From positions 48,422,001-48,486,000 of the forward strand of contig OZ231127.1 of NCBI GenBank assembly GCA_965153355.1: DNA of 64,000 bases. Reading direction: 5' to 3'. Positions 53,232-64,000 of the stretch are shown here, piece after piece (the first letter of the stretch is position 1; the number at the start of each line of letters is the position of its first letter). The notes under the pieces were generated by a model that was not told the origin of the DNA, searched no databases, and saw only the letters and a program-made list of their open reading frames with translations. Both the position numbers and the translations under genes were made by a program. This DNA comes from Flaccisagitta enflata (Eukaryota; Chaetognatha; Sagittoidea; Aphragmophora).

Positions 53232-54452
53232 GTTTATTAAATCATGACTTCAATAATGTCCGAGAGAATGGTACGGTTTTTTCTTAAACTATGGCCGCAT
53301 GTTGTTTCAGCCAATGTGTTTGTCTCACGTCGATCGCAAAAGTTCAGGAAACTAAGTAGCGAACTGCGCGGGATGAAAGATCGCCGCGCGGTTTCTATTT
53401 TTACACTTATTAAAAATGTTTATATATTTCTAAAGGTAAGAGATATCTGTGTGAAATTTTAAACATGTAATATTCACACATCAGACCGCTCACTAACAAT
53501 TATTCAGTGTAGTCATGACTGGCAAACATATAAAAAAATTTGATGAATTTCACGTTTTTGACAACGTGAAAAAAATGTTTTATGCGATTACGGCCAAAGT
53601 AATTACATGATCGCCGTACAACTTACCCAGGATTTGTCCAAGGGTTGGATGGTTGTTCATGCAAAATTTCAGAAAATTTTGTTGAATACTTTTAGACCTA
53701 CGCTTTTTTGAAATTTTTGGGTAGGTAGGCTGGTTCGGGTGGTTGTACTTACGGAAATTCCTTGAAACCTCACACATCAGTAGACAAGGTCATATGATGT
53801 TACCATACAAAAAATCAAGTCATTCGGTCAATCCGTTCTTGAGATATGAGCTTTCAAAGTTTGGGTAAAAAAAGTCACAATGGATTCCACCACTTCGAAA
53901 AAAAATCACGAACATGTTTCGTTCTCAGACCCTGCGTATTTCTCACGCTTGAGCGCTCATGAAATCATGAACAGTGTTTATTCTTTTGATCACTACGTCT
54001 AAACGATTAGGAGTATTAAAAAAATAAAACGAACAGAGGAAAGCTTAAACGCTAAGCTTTCTAATGATGTAAAATTTGATAGTATTATTTGTGAAAAAAT
54101 GGCAACGCGGTAACTGTGTTCGGACCCGCCACCTTGAAAAGATGAATCAGGAAATGCCGCTAGACCGGCGAAGACGAGCGAAGGTTTATATCTAAAATGG
54201 ACGGTTTGATCGTTAAGAAATCAAATAAAATGTATCGAACCAACACTATTCGAAAGCCCTCGAAAAACTCTTTAATTCCTTTTTTTAACAATGTTTCTAC
54301 GATGAGTTTGAGCCATTTTATGAAGGAAAGTATGCCAGGAATAAAATCTCCGCCGAAGCCGATCGAACAAAACGAATTTACGCGGCGTTGTCTGGGAGCT
54401 AAGTCGTGCGAACTGAATTAAATTAAAACCAACAACTAACCCGGAAAGATTA

Positions 54453-54540
54453 CTTGTGGCGCGATAGCTTTATTGTTAGCGTGCTGAACTTCGGATAAGA
54501 TTTTCTTTCCTATGGCACAGGTTCGAAACCGGGGATACAA
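54453..54540 (+). other. tRNA-like module (right arm)
   Basis: tggcgcgatagctttattgt, tagcgtgctgaacttcgg, cacaggttcgaaaccgggg. Inverted, diverged partner of the module at 51643-51727, with the B box GGTTCGAAACC kept. Confidence 0.65.
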
Positions 54541-54930
54541 TAGTCTTTTTTTCTTTATGGTCAATAGTTACAGCTAGAGGATCATAACTATATTCACGCA
54601 ACTCTCTGGCCCATCAGCTTTCAGAAAAACCGTCACTTGAGCTAGTTCGTTGAAATGCGTAAGCAGGAAATGAGCCTCTATCTGAGGGGCTCATTGCTCC
54701 CATCGTACTGTACAATTTTTCTTTTCTCTTCTTCATTGCCGTGTCCATCATAAAGCATAAATATAAAATTGTCTCTTTTGAGGCCTAGTCGGTGAGTCAC
54801 CGACGGTCACCGACGGTCACTCTTTGGCATCATCTGCATGTGCAGTTAGGGCTGGTCAGTATGCGTTTCTGTCGAAATTTTCTTTGTAAGTCACACGGAA
54901 GAACCGACTGGTGCAAATATAACTAATCAG

Positions 54931-55495
54931 CAGCCCTGATCTTAGTGATTTTTCTGAGCGGGCCAGTCGGGCACGCTTCCATCAAATTTAGCGGGCCCGA
55001 CTGAAAAACAGCGGGCCCGACAAATTTACTGTCAAAAGAAAGAAAGAAAGACAGAAAGAGAGAAAGATAGAAAGAAAGGAAAAAAGAAAGAGAGAAAAAT
55101 TGATAGAAAAACAGAGAGAAAAGAAGGAAAGGAAGTAAGAAAAGAAAGACAGAAAGAAAGAAAAAGAAAGGAAAAGAAAGGAAAACAGAAAGGAAGAAAG
55201 GAAAGAAAGAAAAAAAAAGTTGCTCATAGGGTAAATGTGTTCTGTGAAACCCGACCTGGGGGCCTGATTTAAAGCCCAAGAGGTCTGATAGGGAGGGGGA
55301 TAAACATACAAACGGAGTGACAAATAAGTATGGAATACCTCCTGTGTTCAAAAGGAGTCCGTCCCTTGTAGGGTTGCTAACAAAAAAATTTTGATGTTTC
55401 TAAAGAAAGAAAAAAAAGAAAAGAGAAATAGGAGGAAAGAATGAAAGAAACATAAAAATAAAGAAAGAAACAAAAAAAGAGAGAAAAGAAAAGAG

Positions 55496-55577
<82 letters not shown>

Positions 55578-55744
55578 GAAGGAAATATAAATGAAACAAA
55601 AAAATCAACAACCATTTCAGCATTAATAAAAAATGATAAGCCAAACATGAGCGGGCCCGTCGGGCCCGCAGTTGGAAAAACTTGCGGGCCCGACAGCAAA
55701 AATGCGGGCCTCGGGCCCGCGGGCCCGCTCTAAAATCAGGGCTG
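54931..55744. mobile_element. hAT-type non-autonomous element, 814 bp
   Basis: Ends CAGCCCTGAT and ATCAGGGCTG with an 8-bp direct repeat CTAATCAG (54923-54930, 55745-55752). Subterminal regions repeat gcgggcccga. The interior holds two purine microsatellite blocks (55030-55215, 55405-55590). No transposase. Confidence 0.86.
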
Positions 55745-55756
55745 CTAATCAGATAA

Positions 55757-55895
55757 CAAGGCCGTATACACAAGCCGAAGTCGCGTGCGGGTGGGCAGGA
55801 GCGGTGAAAAAACATAGTGTCACCGACCGACCGACCGACCGACCGACCGACCGACAGACGGACAGAGTGGGTTGTAGAGTCGCGTGCACGCGACT
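55757..55895 (+). mobile_element. family-1 element
   Basis: CAAGGCCGTATACACAAGCC, AGTCGCGTGCGGGTGGGCAGG, (accg)n core, hairpin AGTCGCGTGCACGCGACT|aaaaa. Starts only 4 bp after the hAT target duplication. Confidence 0.87.
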
Positions 55896-56208
55896 AAAAA
55901 CCGGTGTTCAAATGTTTGCATGTTCAATGCTCATAACAGTTTTCCCTGTCAAAATGCTCACTCAATGTCGCTGGGTCCAATAACGGTGAGAACTCCTCAG
56001 TAAACCTTTCTATTATTGAACAAGTTTCAGTATTTCTTGATAGAAATAGGTGATTATACCTTTTGTATGACATTGATTGTTGCTGTCAAGTTTCATTGTG
56101 CAGTTGTTATTAACAATTGGCAATTAATGAATAGGAAAAAAAGAGGATGAAAATTGCAGTTTTGGTATGAGGTCAATTTAACGTTCAGGATTCAGTTTTT
56201 CATTCAAA

Positions 56209-56209
<1 letters not shown>
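55896..56209. other. unique sequence, no gene seen
   Basis: AT-rich, nothing recognised. Confidence 0.55.
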
Positions 56210-56249
<40 letters not shown>

Positions 56250-56259
56250 GTCTCTCTCA

Positions 56260-56347
<88 letters not shown>
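56210..56347. repeat. (CTGT)n then (CT)n microsatellite
   Basis: About nine ctgt units, then 90 bp of CT. Confidence 0.96.
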
Positions 56348-56352
<5 letters not shown>

Positions 56353-56582
56353 TGGAATACAGACGGATTTGTTGATATTTGCTGCTTTTTTTTTTTTTTG
56401 CGGGAAAGAGAGAAAACTTTTTTCTCGGCGAAAATTGAGGGTCGGCGCTGTAAGGAATGCTGCCGCCACAACCTATTTCTTGCCCTGCCTTTTTTCTTTT
56501 CTTTTTTGTGCCCAATGCTTATTCTTTCCATTTTGCCTCCGAATCTGCCGTAGATGTAAGTCGGCAGTCTTGAGCTGTAGAG

Positions 56583-56890
56583 TAGGGTGGTCACGAAATA
56601 GGGTCAAATTTCAATAAAATGATATACTCTAGTTTTTTGCATAAATGTACCAAAAAAGAAGGTTTTCCCACAAGTAGAGGTCTGAATTTGAAGATTAAAC
56701 CATGGCGGCAAAACTATAGGCTTCCTATGGCAATAAAAAAATCCCCATAGCAACCCTATAGTTTTGCCGACAAGATTTCTTGTTTGATTTCACACCCCAG
56801 CTTGTGAGAGATCCTTCCTTTATTAGACATTTGTGCAAAGGGCTCAAGTATATCAATATATGAAATTTGACCCGATTCGGGACCACCCTA
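56583..56890. mobile_element. hAT-type MITE, 308 bp
   Basis: Ends TAGGGTGGTCACGAA and its near-complement TTCGGGACCACCCTA, plus inverted gggtcaaatttca, flanked by the 8-bp repeat CTGTAGAG (56575-56582, 56891-56898). An inner palindrome surrounds gcggcaaaactatagg (56705-56770). Confidence 0.86.
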
Positions 56891-56898
56891 CTGTAGAG

Positions 56899-58072
<1,174 letters not shown>

Positions 58073-58203
58073 CAAGACCAAGTAAGCCAATAGGTACGCC
58101 GAGTGGATCCTCAAAGGTTAGCGACACCGACCAACCGACCAACCGACCAACCGACCGACTAACCAACAGACACGACCGGGTATAGAGGTGCGTGGGCGCA
58201 CCT
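58073..58203 (+). mobile_element. family-1b element
   Basis: CAAGACCAAGTAAGCC, aatAGGTACGCCG, (accgacca)n core, hairpin AGGTGCGTGGGCGCACCT|aaaaa. Confidence 0.8.
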
Positions 58204-58505
58204 AAAAAGGTTCAACAGAACTTTTGTCATCTGAGATAGTGAACCTCACTCTTTTAATTGTTTTATCTATTTTTTGAGCAGCAGCCCCAAAGGGCCGATA
58301 TCCTATAGGACACAAGGGTGAACTGTCTGAAAATATGTACGTCCCCCCAAAGTTTCTCAAGCCTCAAATTCCCATTGAATAACATGGGAAATTGACAAAA
58401 TGAAAACTTCCCATTGAATAACATGGAACATTTACAAAAAACAAACAAAAAGATGCATGTTTCCCATTAAATAACATGGAAAATTTATGAAAAAAAAAAG
58501 AAATA

Positions 58506-59388
58506 CAGTGGGAACCCGATTTAACGACCTTGAAGGGAATTTTGGTCGTTAAATCCGAGTGTTGTTAAATCGAATTTATAGTTTTAGATACATTTAGTTA
58601 AGATAGTTTTGAAATATATTTTCATATGTTTGTATATGTACTCACCATAGCATTTGTGTAACTGGCCAACAAACCATCACATAAGCTAAAAGCTAGCCTC
58701 TTTTAATATCAGTATGACATATCTGTATGAAAAGTGGAACAAAATATCTCACTATATCCAAACTGGAATAACTGGAAGAGGGCCTTATGAACCCTCATTG
58801 AATATCACATGTAATAAGTTTTATATCAAATTGTTTCAAACAAAATTGATTTCAAACCTCTTAGTCCATGATATGGCATCATTTTTAATCTCGTGCTACA
58901 TGACTCTACACCTTACATTGTCCATTTGTCTATCTGTTGATTGGGCACACTAATTTTTTTAATAGTTTTTAATCTTAGATGATACTGCTCTTGCCTAAAT
59001 GCTCTAGTGACCTCAAATATGGCCCCTGCTTACCGGCACGCGACTGGGGTAGCCGTGTATCCGGCTTTGTTGTAAAATGTCTTCATGTTTGACCTCATGT
59101 TTGACCTTTTTGCATTTTTAGAGTAATTTAAAACCTATAAGTGTTGAAATAAAAATTTTAGGTTACAGAAAATTATCAATTGAGAGGTTGATGTCACTAA
59201 ATCAGGTTACGGTCATCCATGGGACTTAAAAATAGTGACTTTAAATCAGGTTTGGATCTTAAATCAGGTGTTGTTAAATCGAGTAAAATTAACATTACAA
59301 AAGCCTGTAAAAATTTGGGACTAAAGAAACTTGGCTGTTAAATCCGAAATGTCGTTAAATCAGGTGACGAAAATGCGGTAGTCCACTG
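58506..59388. mobile_element. TA-target TIR transposon (Tc1/mariner-like), nested
   Basis: Ends CAGTGG and CCACTG with gatttaacgac repeated in inverted order just inside, flanked by TA (58504-58505, 59389-59390). Inside are repeated ttaaatcaggt and ttaaatcgag motifs and a family-1 element. 883 bp, no transposase. Confidence 0.8.
58887..59069 (-). mobile_element. family-1 element, decayed, third nesting level
   Basis: tttttAATCTCGTGCTACATGACT, ttgtccatttgtctatctg core, cccctgcttaccggcacgcg, gccgtgtatccggctttG. Its inner motif gcacgcgact is better kept than the hairpin. Confidence 0.7.
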
Positions 59389-59635
59389 TATTTCTATTGA
59401 ATAACATGGCAAATTGACAAGAAGTTGAAAAAAATGCAAAATTCCCATTGAACATTATAACAAATTGCTGCTAAGGTCTCATATATGCCATCTCAGGACA
59501 TATAGAAGTTCACCCCTGTGTCCTACAGGACATTGGCCCTTTAAGGCCGCTGCCCTGCTCTCACTTTATTTCTTCAGCTAACAACTTCAAGCAGGGCATT
59601 GGGTACCGCTGACCATGTGCGATCCTTGGATGACT

Positions 59636-60440
59636 TTTTGATATTTCCAGTCCTGGCTCTGGAATACTTAAAATATTTCCCTGAATGGGAAATCAAAAAG
59701 TATTCCAGTTTTTTTCTCTTTTCAGCCTACAGCATTACATTATTTTCTCAGTCGGGAAGAAGAAAAAAAAGTTTTTGAAATAAAAAATCTAATATTGGTA
59801 AAGTTAAGACAATATGAGCTTCACCTACGCAACGAGCGTTCTGAGGTTTCTCCTACACACTGTCCCCCTTAGCCCTATAAAGTCAGGCATCAATGTCCCC
59901 TCATCAGACCATGTTTCCAGTGTTTTATGATGTGTTGGGACTTGAAATAGCTTGCTGGCAAATTTTTTCTCACGCGGAGATTTTTTTAATCAGGAAAAAA
60001 GTCAGTCTTTGACTTTTCACATATTCAAGAAAAACAGGGCTTTTATTTTCCAATGAGGAAGTTGGGGAACTCGTAGGGCTGATTGCACCCTTGGACAAAA
60101 TCGATAGGGTAAGTAAATTTGATAATTCTCTTTCATTTGGCGCCAAACAGAATGCTCTACAGCAAATATTTTTCACGTTATGAATTTTTGAATATTTATT
60201 TACGAAAAATTCAAATTGAATTTTTTTCCAATTTTTCATGATTTTGAAACGGATCAATAAAAGAGTGTATTTGAGTTTGTTTGAGCACGCAAATACATGA
60301 AAACATGTTTACGAGCATAGCTGCTCATCTCTGAGGGTGTTTTGGAGCATTTTAGCTCATTTAGCTCAGTTTTTTTTTCTTGATTTTAAATGCAACAAAT
60401 GAATAAATATTTTGAAACACATTTGAGCAGGCAGCTACAA
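59636..60440. other. unique AT-rich sequence, no gene seen
   Basis: No coding signal. The last 150 bp repeats gagcattttagctcattt and begins to resemble the arm that follows. Confidence 0.55.
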
Positions 60441-60501
60441 GAGTGCATGTCAGTGAGCAGACCAGCATTTTAGCTCATTTAGCTCATTTAGCTTACTTTT
60501 T

Positions 60502-60664
60502 AGTTGCGGACATGCAACTCTAAAACAGCCTTTGTCCGTCCGTCCATCGGTCTGTTGATCCATCCCTCTGTTGGTCTTTGAGCACGAGTTGAAAAATGTC
60601 AAAACACACATTTTCGCCCCTGCCCACTTGTCCGCAACTGGTATTGGCTGTGTATCCAGCCTTG
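60502..60664 (-). mobile_element. family-1 element in left arm
   Basis: tttttAGTTGCGGACATGCAACT, gtccgtccgtccatcggtc core, cacttgtccgcaact, gctgtgtatccagccttG|tttt. Absent from the matching place in the right arm. Confidence 0.88.
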
Positions 60665-60775
60665 TTTTCCTAACTTTTAATAGGATGAATGAATGTTTTA
60701 ATTGAGCATGCAAACACAAGAAAGCTTTTCAGTGAGCATAGCTGGATATTTGGTTGAGTGGTTTTGAGTATTTTT

Positions 60776-60939
60776 AGTCGCGGACAAGCGACTCTATAAG
60801 AGGCTTTGTCCGTCCGTCCGTCGGTTGGTCGGTCGGTCGGTCGGTCGGTCCGTGAACACGAGTCGAAAAGTGGGGAAAACATGCAATTCTGCCCCTGCCC
60901 ACCCGTCCGCGACTGGTATTGGCCGTGTATCCGGCCTTG
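60776..60939 (-). mobile_element. family-1 element in left arm
   Basis: tttttAGTCGCGGACAAGCGACT, (gtcc)(ggtc)n core, gagtcgaaaagtgg, cacccgtccgcgact, gccgtgtatccggccttG|tt. Absent from the matching place in the right arm. Confidence 0.9.
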
Positions 60940-61171
60940 TTACTTATCTAGCTGATTTGGCTCAGTTCTATTTTTCTCTGATTTTCAGTGCAATCAATAC
61001 ATACAATTGCTCTTAATTTGATCTAACAAATTAAAAAATGCAGGGACTGAAAATAAAAGCTTGGTGAGAAGTGACCAATGCTTACAATTTTTTTTCCTCA
61101 CGGCAACAGCAACATCTTGTATCCTAAATCTGATCTTTCAGGCCCCAAATGAACTTTTTGGATCCCTTTTT

Positions 61172-61730
61172 GAGCGGCGGCCTCAAATGAGATAAAGTCT
61201 TGTGGAACACAGGGTAACTTTTGTTTGTCTGTTTATTTGTTTATTCATCCATCCCTTTGTCCCCCAGGCCTCCTCAGGCCTGGAATCTGCCCTCTCACGC
61301 CTGAAATATGCCAGTTCAGGCCCAAAATCTGCCCTCTCAGGCCTTGAATCTGCCCTTTCAGGCTTGATTCTGCCCTCCCAGGCCTAGAGGCCCTCTAGAG
61401 GCTAGAGGTCCAAATCCTAGTCTCAAGGCACAAATCCTAGTCTCAACGCCCAAATCCTAGCCTGGAGGCCTAAATCCTAGCCTCGAGGCCCAAATCCTAG
61501 CCTCGAGGCTCAAATCCCAAGCTTGAGACTCAAATCCCAGTCTCAAGGCTCAAATCCTAGCCACGAGGCTCATATCCCAGTCTCCAGGCCCTAATTCCAG
61601 CCTTGAAGTTCAAATAAAAACAGCATAGGTCATCGGCCCCTTTGGGGCCGCTGCCCCTCTAACCACCACACCCACATACACTCATAGGGGCAACGGGTAC
61701 CGCTGTCCATCTGACGCTTTTGCGACTATT
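61172..61730 (-). mobile_element. family-2 element, copy 7, chimeric ends
   Basis: Left end gagcggcggcctcaaatga, gtcttgtggaacacagg belongs to the type of copies 3 and 9; the right end gcataggtcatcggcccc, ggggccgctgcccctc and leader acgggtaccgctgtccatct belongs to the type of copies 2, 4 and 5. The array changes from ctgaaatctgccctctcagg to caaatcctagcctcgaggc units near 61390. Confidence 0.72.
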
Positions 61731-62270
61731 TTTGTTAGTCTGTCAGTCTACTTGTCAGTCTTTTTGTTAGTCTGTCAGTCTACTTGTCAGTCTTTTTGTT
61801 AGTCTGTCAGTCTGTCCATCCCCCCCCTCTTGGTCAAGACTCTTGAGCCTCAAATCAGGCCTCTGTTGTCAAATCAAGCCTCTTATGCCTCAAATCAGGC
61901 CCCTCAGACCTCCAATCAGGCCTTTCAGGCCTCTAATTAGGCCTCTCAAGCCTCTAACCAGCTAAGCTATTTCAGGCTTCAAAGCAGTTCTTTATAGCCT
62001 TTCAGGCCTCTATTCAGTCCTCTTAGGCCTCAAGTAGACCTTTCAAGCTTCAAATCAGCTCTCTCAAGCATTAAACTTGCCCTCTCAAGCCTCACATCAG
62101 CCTTCATAGGCCTTGAATAAGCCCCCTTAGGCATCAAATCCACCCCTTCACAGGCTTCAAATCAGCCTACAAACAGGCTCTACAAACAGCCTTAATCCTT
62201 CAGGCTCTTTAGGCCCTCAATCAGCCATCTGCAGCATTTCTAATAAGGGATCCTAGAAGCTTGAAAACAT
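61731..62270. repeat. minisatellites between family-2 copies
   Basis: 61735-61815: about 2.5 copies of a 32-bp unit (ttagtctgtcagtctacttg..). 61840-62230: degenerate cctcaaatcaggcctctcag units. Confidence 0.8.
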
Positions 62271-62308
62271 TTCAAGTGGGAGACTGGGCCGCAATTACAA
62301 TGCTTTTT

Positions 62309-62850
62309 GGGCAGCGGCCCCAAAGGGCCGATGTCCTGTAGAACACAGGGGGGAATTTCCATACGTCCGTCCGTCCGTCCGTCCTTCCGTCCGTCCCCCC
62401 CCCTGTTGGCCTCAAATTCGCTCTCCCAGCCCTCAAATTTGCCCTCCCAGCCCTCAATTCAGCCCTCCAGGCCTCAAATCAGCTTTCCAGGCTTCAAATC
62501 AGCCCCCCCCACCTCAAATCTGTCCTCCAGACCTCAAATCTGCCTTCCAGACCTTCAATTAGCCCTCCAAGCATAAAATCAGCCCTCCATGGCTTAAATT
62601 TGCCCTCCAAATCTCAAATCGGCTCTCCAAGCCTTGATTCTGCCCTCCAGCCTTCAAATATGCCTTCAGCGGTCTAAATCAGTCATCTAAGGCCTGAAAT
62701 ATGCCCCCTCAGGACGTATGGAAATTCCCCCCTGTGTTCTACAGGACATCGGCCCTTTGGGGCCGCTGCCCTGCTCTCACTCCACTTTTTTACTGGATCA
62801 CTCCCAGCAGGGCATCGGGTACCGCTGACCATGTGCGATCCTTGGATGAC
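62309..62850 (-). mobile_element. family-2 element, copy 8
   Basis: gggcagcggccccaaagggc, tcctgtagaacacagggg, (gtcc)n; array of cctcaaatctgccctccag units; gttctacaggacatcggccc, ggggccgctgccc and leader to gcgatccttggatgac. Flanked at some distance by the direct repeat gggccgcaattac (62287, 62896). Confidence 0.8.
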
Positions 62851-62936
62851 TAGTTCAGAAATAATTAGAAAAAATTGAAGATCTTCAATTTTTTGGGCCG
62901 CAATTACTATGCTTTTTGAGGAATAATTAGAAACAG

Positions 62937-63425
62937 GTCGCCCAAGGGCAATACGTGGTCAGCGATGCATGTTGCCCTGCTTTGCATGGTTGTAAATTGG
63001 AATGAGAGGCAGGGCAGCGGCCCCTAAGGGGACGAAGTCCTGTAGAACACAGGGGACTTTCGTTCGTTCGTCCGTTTGTTCGTCCATCCGTCCCCCAGAC
63101 CCTCTCAGGCCTGAAATCTGTCCTCTCAGGCCGAAAATCTGCCCTCTTTGGCCTGAAATCAGATTTCAGGCCTGAGAGGGCAGATTCAAAGCCTGAGAGG
63201 ACAGGTTTCAGGCCTGAAAGGACAAATTTCAGGCCTGAGAGGGCGGATTCAAGGCCTAAGAGGGCAGATTTCAAGCCTGAGAAGGCAGATTTTAGGCCTG
63301 GGAGGGCAGATTTCAGGCCTGAGAGGGCCTGGGGGGGACGAACGAACGGACGGACAAACAAACGGACGAACGAACGAAAGTCCCCTGTGTTCTACAGGAC
63401 TTCGTCCCCTTCGGGGCCGCTGCCC
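62937..63425 (+). mobile_element. family-2 element, copy 9
   Basis: Leader gtcgcccaagggcaatac, gtggtcagcgatg; gggcagcggcccctaagggg, gaagtcctgtagaacacagg; gttcgttcgtccgtttg; array of ggcctgagagggcagatttc; inverted far end to ggggccgctgccc|aaaaa. The best-preserved copy. Confidence 0.82.
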
Positions 63426-64000
63426 AAAAATTGAAGATCTTCAATTTTTTTCAATTTTGATATTGAATGTTTTCACCCTTTTTTCTCCCATTTCTAAACA
63501 ATTTTAGCTACAAACGCTAAATTGCACTTATCTTGTAATTTCTTAGATGTAGATTAATTTTTTTTTAAAGTTTACTGGCTATTCTTTAAGCTGACCCTAA
63601 GCATTGTTTTAGAACTACAACCACCCATTCATTCTCAAACGCTAATATGTCATACCAGTAATGGCGGCTGTCGCCATGAGGAAAAAAGTTGTAAGCATTG
63701 GTTACTTTTCACCAAGCTTTTATTTTCAGTCCCTGCATTTTTTAATTTGTTAGATCAAATTAAGAGCAATTTTATGTGTTGATTGCACTGAAAATCAAAG
63801 AAAAATAGAACTGAGCCAAATGAGCTAGATGAGCAAAAATACTCAACATCACTCAACCAGATATCCCGCTATTCTCACTGAAATGCTTTCTGGTATTTGC
63901 ATGCTTAATCAAAACATTCATTCATCCTACTAAAAGTTAGAAAAAAAAAAATAAACTAAATGAGCTAAATGCTAAAATGCTGGTCTACTCACTGATATGC

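Larger units (their letters stand above)
51469..54710. mobile_element. 3.2-kb long-inverted-repeat element with TA duplication and tRNA-like modules
   Basis: Ends CAGTACGATGG and CCATCGTACTG, flanked by TA (51467-51468, 54711-54712). Arms of about 700 bp match in reverse order: the tRNA-like module, tcaattaaaacaaaacg-type stretch, ctttaattccttttttt, gccattttatga and gaataaacac. The interior is AT-rich and holds a family-1 element. No transposase frame. Confidence 0.82.
58276..59635 (-). mobile_element. family-2 element, copy 6, interrupted by a nested transposon
   Basis: Left gagcagcagccccaaagggc, atcctataggacacaaggg; array of cccattgaataacatgg units; right cacccctgtgtcctacagga, ggccgctgccc and leader to gcgatccttggatgac. 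Split by the element at 58506-59388; the array resumes after it. Confidence 0.75.
60445..64000. mobile_element. large inverted-repeat element, right end off window
   Basis: 60445-61110 matches 63660-64000 in reverse order: gtgagcagaccagcatttta, aggatgaatgaatgtttt, ggctcagttctatttttct, ttaaaaaatgcagggactga, aaagcttggtgag. The left arm is longer only because it holds two family-1 insertions. The interior carries three family-2 elements. True ends cannot be set. Confidence 0.75.

Noticed and set aside
53244-53462. 72-codon frame on the + strand and others of 60-80 codons in 51900-54430
   Set aside because: They lie within the arms or interior of the TA-flanked element, show no domain, and are not conserved as frames between the two arms.
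59970-60257. 95-codon frame on the minus strand
   Set aside because: AT-rich composition, no recognisable motif, and no splice context.

Overview
This window is eukaryotic, almost certainly metazoan, nuclear DNA. Only one protein-coding gene can be supported. It is split into short exons by canonical GT-AG introns. The rest is microsatellites, minisatellites, a long satellite array and many small non-autonomous transposons. TTAGGG-type repeats and a germline-type DEAD-box gene fit an invertebrate animal. The abundant small elements with an (ACGG)n-type core recall the pearl elements of bivalve molluscs, but the species cannot be fixed from sequence alone.

The gene is a DDX43-like RNA helicase on the minus strand, running from a start codon at 15632 down to 4854. 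I could chain thirteen exons in frame by reading splice sites and codon phase. They give about 610 residues: an acidic/Gly-Arg N-terminus, one KH domain, a CCHC zinc knuckle, and DEAD-box motifs Q, I, Ia, GG, Ib, II, III and IV up to the start of motif V. The exons for motifs V and VI and the C-terminus are not in the remaining 4.85 kb and must lie to the left of the window.

Layout. 1-4850: AAC-rich arrays and a foldback structure, all in the last visible intron. 4854-15632: the gene, with introns carrying a hAT-type MITE, several hairpin-ended elements, a 19-bp minisatellite and an interstitial telomere-like tract. 16091-29464: a tandem satellite of about 982 bp, 13.6 copies, starting less than 0.5 kb upstream of the gene's start codon. 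29500-60000: microsatellites alternating with transposon relics. 60450-64000: the left part of a large inverted-repeat element that runs off the right edge.

The most interesting content is the small-element fauna. Family 1 (about 18 good copies, 110-400 bp) starts CAAGG, has a motif about 25 bp in, an (ACGG/ACCG)n-like core and a terminal hairpin, and sits in T or A runs with no target duplication. The inner motif and both arms of the hairpin change together from copy to copy. Two copies can be compared with their empty sites inside this same window. Family 2 (nine copies, 0.4-1.4 kb) has inverted ends built on GGGCAGCGGCCCC around 20-bp minisatellites. Around these are larger inverted-repeat elements with clear target-site duplications (ATTA, TA or 8 bp). 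One of them carries a tRNA-like module in each arm.
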